From Gammaproteobacteria bacterium (lineage in GTDB: Bacteria > Pseudomonadota > Gammaproteobacteria > J113), in contig RFJX01000215.1 in assembly GCA_003694425.1 (NCBI GenBank), forward strand, positions 1 through 9,208: a stretch of DNA of 9,208 nt, written 5' to 3'. Positions 6,622 to 9,208 of this stretch are shown piece by piece. The stretch's first letter is position 1. Every line of letters begins with the position of its first letter. The translations under genes and the position numbers were made by a program. The notes under the pieces are model-generated. The model was not told the DNA's origin. It made no database searches and worked only from the letters and a program-made list of their open reading frames with translations.

Positions 6622-8010
6622 TCACCCCAGCCTCTCCCGCGCCCGCCGTGCCGCTGCGCGTACCTGTTCCGGGGCCGTGCCGCCGATATGGTTGCGGGCC
6701 GCCACCGAGCCCTCCAGGGTGAGGGAGTTGTAGACATCCTCGCCGATCAGGTCGCAGAGGCCGCGCAGCGTATCCAGCTCCAGCTCCTCCAGCCCGCAGC
6801 CCCGCTCCAGCGCCAGGCGCACCGCTCTGCCCACCACTTCGTGGGCGTCCCGGAACGGGAGCCCCTTGCGGACCAGGTAGTCGGCCAGGTCGGTGGCGGT
6901 GGCGAAGCCCCGGGCGGCGGCGGCGCGGGTCTGCTCCCGGCACACCTTCACCTGCGCCATCATCTCAGTATAGGCCCGCAGCGAGCCATGGAGGGTGTCG
7001 ATGGTGTCGAACAGGGGCTCCTTGTCCTCCTGGTTGTCCTTGTTGTAGGCCAGTGGCTGCCCCTTCATCAGGGTCAGGAGGGAAACGAGGTGGCCGAAGA
7101 CCCGGCCGCTCTTGCCGCGGATCAGCTCCGGCACGTCGGGGTTCTTCTTCTGCGGCATGATCGAGGAGCCGGTGCAGTAGGCGTCGGGCAGCTCGACGAA
7201 GCCGAACTGCTGCGAGACCCACAGCACCAGCTCCTCGGAGAAGCGGGACAGGTGCATCATCAGCAGCGCGGCGTCGGAGAGGAACTCGATCACGAAATCG
7301 CGATCGGAGACGGCGTCCAGGGAATTCTCGCACACCGCCTCGAATCCGAGCAGCTCGGCGGTGCGGGCCCGGTCGATGGGGAAGGTGGTGCCGGCCAGGG
7401 CCGCGGCCCCCAGCGGCAGCCGGTTGACCCGCCTGCGGCAGTCGGCGAGGCGTTCACGATCGCGCAGCAGCATCTCCACCCAGGCCAGCATGTGGTGGCC
7501 GAAGGTGACCGGCTGGGCGGTCTGCAGATGGGTGAAGCCGGGCATGATGGTGTCGGCCTCCCGCTCGGCCAGTGCGATCAGGACCCGGCACAGCTCCGCG
7601 GTCTCCTCCCGCAGGGCGTCGATCTCGTCGCGCAGGAAGAGGCGCAGGTCGGTGGCCACCTGGTCGTTGCGCGAACGGCCGGTGTGCAGCTTCTTCCCCG
7701 TCTCCCCGATCCGGCTGGTGAGACGCGCCTCGATGTTCATGTGCACGTCCTCCAGCGCCACCGACCAGTCGAACCGGCCGGACTCGATCTCGGCCTCGAT
7801 CTCCCGCAATCCTCCGACGATCGCTTCGCGTTCCTGTTCCGTCAGCACGCCGACCTCGGCCAGCATGGTGGCGTGGGCGACCGAGCCCATGATGTCGTAG
7901 CGGTAGAGACGCCGGTCGAACCCCACCGAGGCGGTGAAGTCCTCGACGAAGGCATCGGTCGGCTGGCTGAAGCGGCCGCCCCAGGGCTTGGCCTTGCTGT
8001 CTGCGCTCAT
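6622..8010 (-). CDS. argH: Argininosuccinate lyase
   Basis: Cleaves argininosuccinate to arginine and fumarate, the last step of arginine synthesis; cytoplasmic homotetramer of the fumarase/aspartase superfamily. The 462 residues are the normal length. Signature regions are KPWGGRFS (8-15), [12 protein letters not shown] (110-121), [11 protein letters not shown] (158-168) with the conserved His161, and the superfamily signature [12 protein letters not shown] (281-292) carrying the catalytic serine. All are intact. The ATG at 8010 gives the expected N-terminus, although the ribosome site is weak. The gene is divergent from algZ across a short shared control region. Proximity of argH to algZ/algR recurs in gammaproteobacteria, including Pseudomonas. 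Confidence 0.98.
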   Translation of the reverse strand: MSADSKAKPWGGRFSQPTDAFVEDFTASVGFDRRLYRYDIMGSVAHATMLAEVGVLTEQEREAIVGGLREIEAEIESGRFDWSVALEDVHMNIEARLTSRIGETGKKLHTGRSRNDQVATDLRLFLRDEIDALREETAELCRVLIALAEREADTIMPGFTHLQTAQPVTFGHHMLAWVEMLLRDRERLADCRRRVNRLPLGAAALAGTTFPIDRARTAELLGFEAVCENSLDAVSDRDFVIEFLSDAALLMMHLSRFSEELVLWVSQQFGFVELPDAYCTGSSIMPQKKNPDVPELIRGKSGRVFGHLVSLLTLMKGQPLAYNKDNQEDKEPLFDTIDTLHGSLRAYTEMMAQVKVCREQTRAAAARGFATATDLADYLVRKGLPFRDAHEVVGRAVRLALERGCGLEELELDTLRGLCDLIGEDVYNSLTLEGSVAARNHIGGTAPEQVRAAARRARERLG

Positions 8011-8042
8011 GGCTGGATTTGGCTATGATGACGAAGGAACGA

Positions 8043-8050
8043 AGTATAAC
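8043..8050. promoter_or_regulatory. Possible overlapping divergent -10 elements for argH and algZ
   Basis: AGTATAAC reads TATAAC on the plus strand (8045-8050) and TATACT on the minus strand (8048-8043). Both are 5 of 6 to the sigma-70 -10 consensus, and they overlap back to back. The minus-strand element would give argH a leader of about 25 nt; the plus-strand element would place the algZ transcript start only a few bases before the ATG at 8064. No good -35 is visible for either, so this is tentative. Confidence 0.4.
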
Positions 8051-8063
8051 GGAACAGACCTCC

Positions 8064-9113
8064 ATGCCCGAGAATCTGCGGGACGAGTGCCGCGTCCTCC
8101 CCGACTTCTGCAGCATGCGCATGGTCTTCGTGCTGGTGCTGCTGGGGGAGATCCTGGCCATCCTGCTGGCCCTGACCGGGGAGGGCGGGATGGGGGAACG
8201 CCTCGACCGGCTGGCCCTGGATTCCCTGTTCATCCAGTGGGTGATGCTGGGCTCCGCGGCCGGTCTGTGTGCCCTGCGGCGGGTGCTGGAGCGGATCCCG
8301 GAGGCCTGGGCCATGGCCCTCGCCTGGGGCTGGACCCTGCTGGTCACCCTGGCCGTCTCCGGCGCGGCCCTGTGGCTGAGCCCCGACCCGGAGGGGGACT
8401 TCGGCCTGCGGCCGCTCCACTTCCTCCTGCGCAATCTCCTCTTCGCCGGGATCATCTCGGCCCTGGCCCTGCGCCACCTCTATGTGCGCCACCACTGGCG
8501 CCGGCGGGTGGAATCGGAGGCGCGGGCCCACCTGCAGGCGCTGCAGGCGAGGATCCGCCCCCATTTCCTGTTCAACTGCATGAATACCATCGCCAGCCTC
8601 ATCCCGATCCGTCCCCAGGAGGCGGAGCAGGCGGTCGAGGACCTCTCGGCCCTGTTCCGCGCCTCCCTGGCCGACCTCGACCGGCGCATCACCCTGCGCC
8701 AGGAACTCGACCTGTGCCGCCAGTACCTGCGGATCGAGGCCCTGCGCCTGGGTCCGCGGCTGCGGATGGAGTGGGATACCGACGACCTGCCGGACGACCT
8801 CCTGCTGCCACCGCTCACCCTCCAGCCGTTGCTGGAGAACGCCGTCTATCACGGCATCGAGCCCCTGCCGGAAGGGGGGGTGATCGAGCTGAGCGGCCGC
8901 ACCACCCCGGAGGGGGTCGAGATCCGGATCCGCAACCCCCTCCCGGCCGCCGGCGATCCCCGGCACGAGGGCAACCGCCTGGCCCTGGAGAATGTCCGCG
9001 AACGGCTCGCGGCCTGCTTCGGGCCCCGGGCGGGGGTCAGCGCGGAGCAGACGGCGGACGGTGGCTTCAGGGTCGTGGTGACCCTGCCCCACGGAGGAGA
9101 GGATGACCGCTGA
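8064..9113 (+). CDS. algZ: LytS-family sensor histidine kinase AlgZ (FimS-like)
   Basis: Inner-membrane histidine kinase partnered with AlgR; in Pseudomonas this pair governs twitching motility, virulence and alginate genes, but targets here are unknown. It has 349 residues. Four hydrophobic segments lie at about 18-38, 52-71, 82-104 and 116-139, with no large periplasmic sensor domain. The His_kinase motif RPHFLFNCMN (165-174) contains the probable phospho-acceptor His167. The N box is LQPLLENAVYHG (253-264), and the later glycine-containing motif is GNRLALENVRERL (303-315). Unlike classical kinases, this family lacks a separate dimerisation/H-box domain. The start is uncertain: TTG 8019, ATG 8025 and ATG 8028 are in frame, but ATG 8064 gives a compact N-terminus and leaves room for the promoter. 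Its 3' end overlaps algR by 11 bp. Confidence 0.93.
   Translation: MPENLRDECRVLPDFCSMRMVFVLVLLGEILAILLALTGEGGMGERLDRLALDSLFIQWVMLGSAAGLCALRRVLERIPEAWAMALAWGWTLLVTLAVSGAALWLSPDPEGDFGLRPLHFLLRNLLFAGIISALALRHLYVRHHWRRRVESEARAHLQALQARIRPHFLFNCMNTIASLIPIRPQEAEQAVEDLSALFRASLADLDRRITLRQELDLCRQYLRIEALRLGPRLRMEWDTDDLPDDLLLPPLTLQPLLENAVYHGIEPLPEGGVIELSGRTTPEGVEIRIRNPLPAAGDPRHEGNRLALENVRERLAACFGPRAGVSAEQTADGGFRVVVTLPHGGEDDR
9093..9097 (+). promoter_or_regulatory. Ribosome binding site of algR inside algZ
   Basis: GGAGG lies 5 nt before the ATG at 9103, within the last codons of algZ. The 11-bp gene overlap and strong site point to coupled production of kinase and regulator. Confidence 0.8.
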
Positions 9114-9208
9114 AGCGGCCACCGTGCTCATCGTCGACGACGAACCGCTGGCCCGGCAGCGGCTGGCCCACCTGCTGCGCGACCTGCCGGAGTACCGGCT
9201 GGTGGGCG
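9103..9208 (+). CDS. algR: LytTR-type response regulator AlgR, N-terminal fragment
   Basis: Only 35 residues are in the window. The segment ATVLIVDDEPLARQRLAHLL is the start of a receiver domain, with the acidic pair Asp12/Asp13 that binds magnesium; the phospho-accepting Asp lies beyond the edge. DDEPLAR is typical of the LytTR/AlgR group. Assignment to AlgR rests on this motif and on the overlapping algZ upstream. The DNA-binding domain cannot be seen. Confidence 0.88.
   Translation, partial: MTAEAATVLIVDDEPLARQRLAHLLRDLPEYRLVG

Noticed and set aside
6574..9131. Open frames antisense to argH (6574-8028) and algZ (8007-9131), plus a frame at 7454-8455
   Set aside because: They are shadows of argH and algZ, which have intact catalytic motifs on the opposite strand or frame.

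Overview
This is a GC-rich (by eye roughly two-thirds G+C) chromosomal window. It looks like a free-living gammaproteobacterium, plausibly a Chromatiales/Ectothiorhodospiraceae-type lineage. That placement rests on high GC, the argH/algZ/algR neighbourhood and the asmA-mutY-yggX-tRNA-Phe order. No 16S or marker search was possible, so it is an inference. No transposase, integrase, phage gene or CRISPR array is visible.

Layout, left to right. Positions 1-1075 (minus) carry the N-terminal 358 residues of a PolX-type DNA polymerase, cut by the window edge just inside its PHP domain. Upstream of it on the same strand is a YiiX/YebB-like permuted papain-fold cysteine hydrolase (1150-1935). Positions 1936-2404 have no convincing protein gene. 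They hold a tandem repeat array that follows a tRNA-Phe(GAA) gene (2405-2480, minus), which has its own strong promoter with a GC-rich discriminator. Upstream of the tRNA is a tightly packed minus-strand operon: asmA (3876-6500), mutY (3868-2807) and yggX (2810-2538). The mutY and yggX genes overlap by four bases. Further right, argH (6622-8010, minus) is divergent from algZ (8064-9113, plus), a LytS-type sensor kinase. algZ overlaps the start of algR (9103 onward, plus), its LytTR-family response regulator, which runs off the right edge.

The most interesting structure is the array behind tRNA-Phe. The last 22 nt of the tRNA gene, including CCA, recur exactly 188 bp downstream (2217-2238). 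They recur again in degenerate form 181 bp further on (2036-2057). Each full unit also carries an inverted copy of the T-arm/acceptor sequence (GATTCTGTCCC against GGGACAGAATC) and a series of hairpins in the same order, whose stem sequences differ between units. Neither the tRNA body nor any integrase is present. The design resembles the 178-bp tRNA-tail repeats and rtT RNA of Escherichia coli tyrT, but on a different tRNA and with unrelated unit sequence. It is the best candidate here for an undescribed RNA element.

Smaller points of note are a five-copy heptamer array between argH and asmA and a possible shared, back-to-back -10 element between argH and algZ. The protein-coding part is otherwise conventional housekeeping: DNA repair (PolX, MutY), iron/oxidative protection (YggX), envelope lipid homeostasis (AsmA), arginine synthesis (ArgH) and two-component regulation (AlgZ/AlgR).
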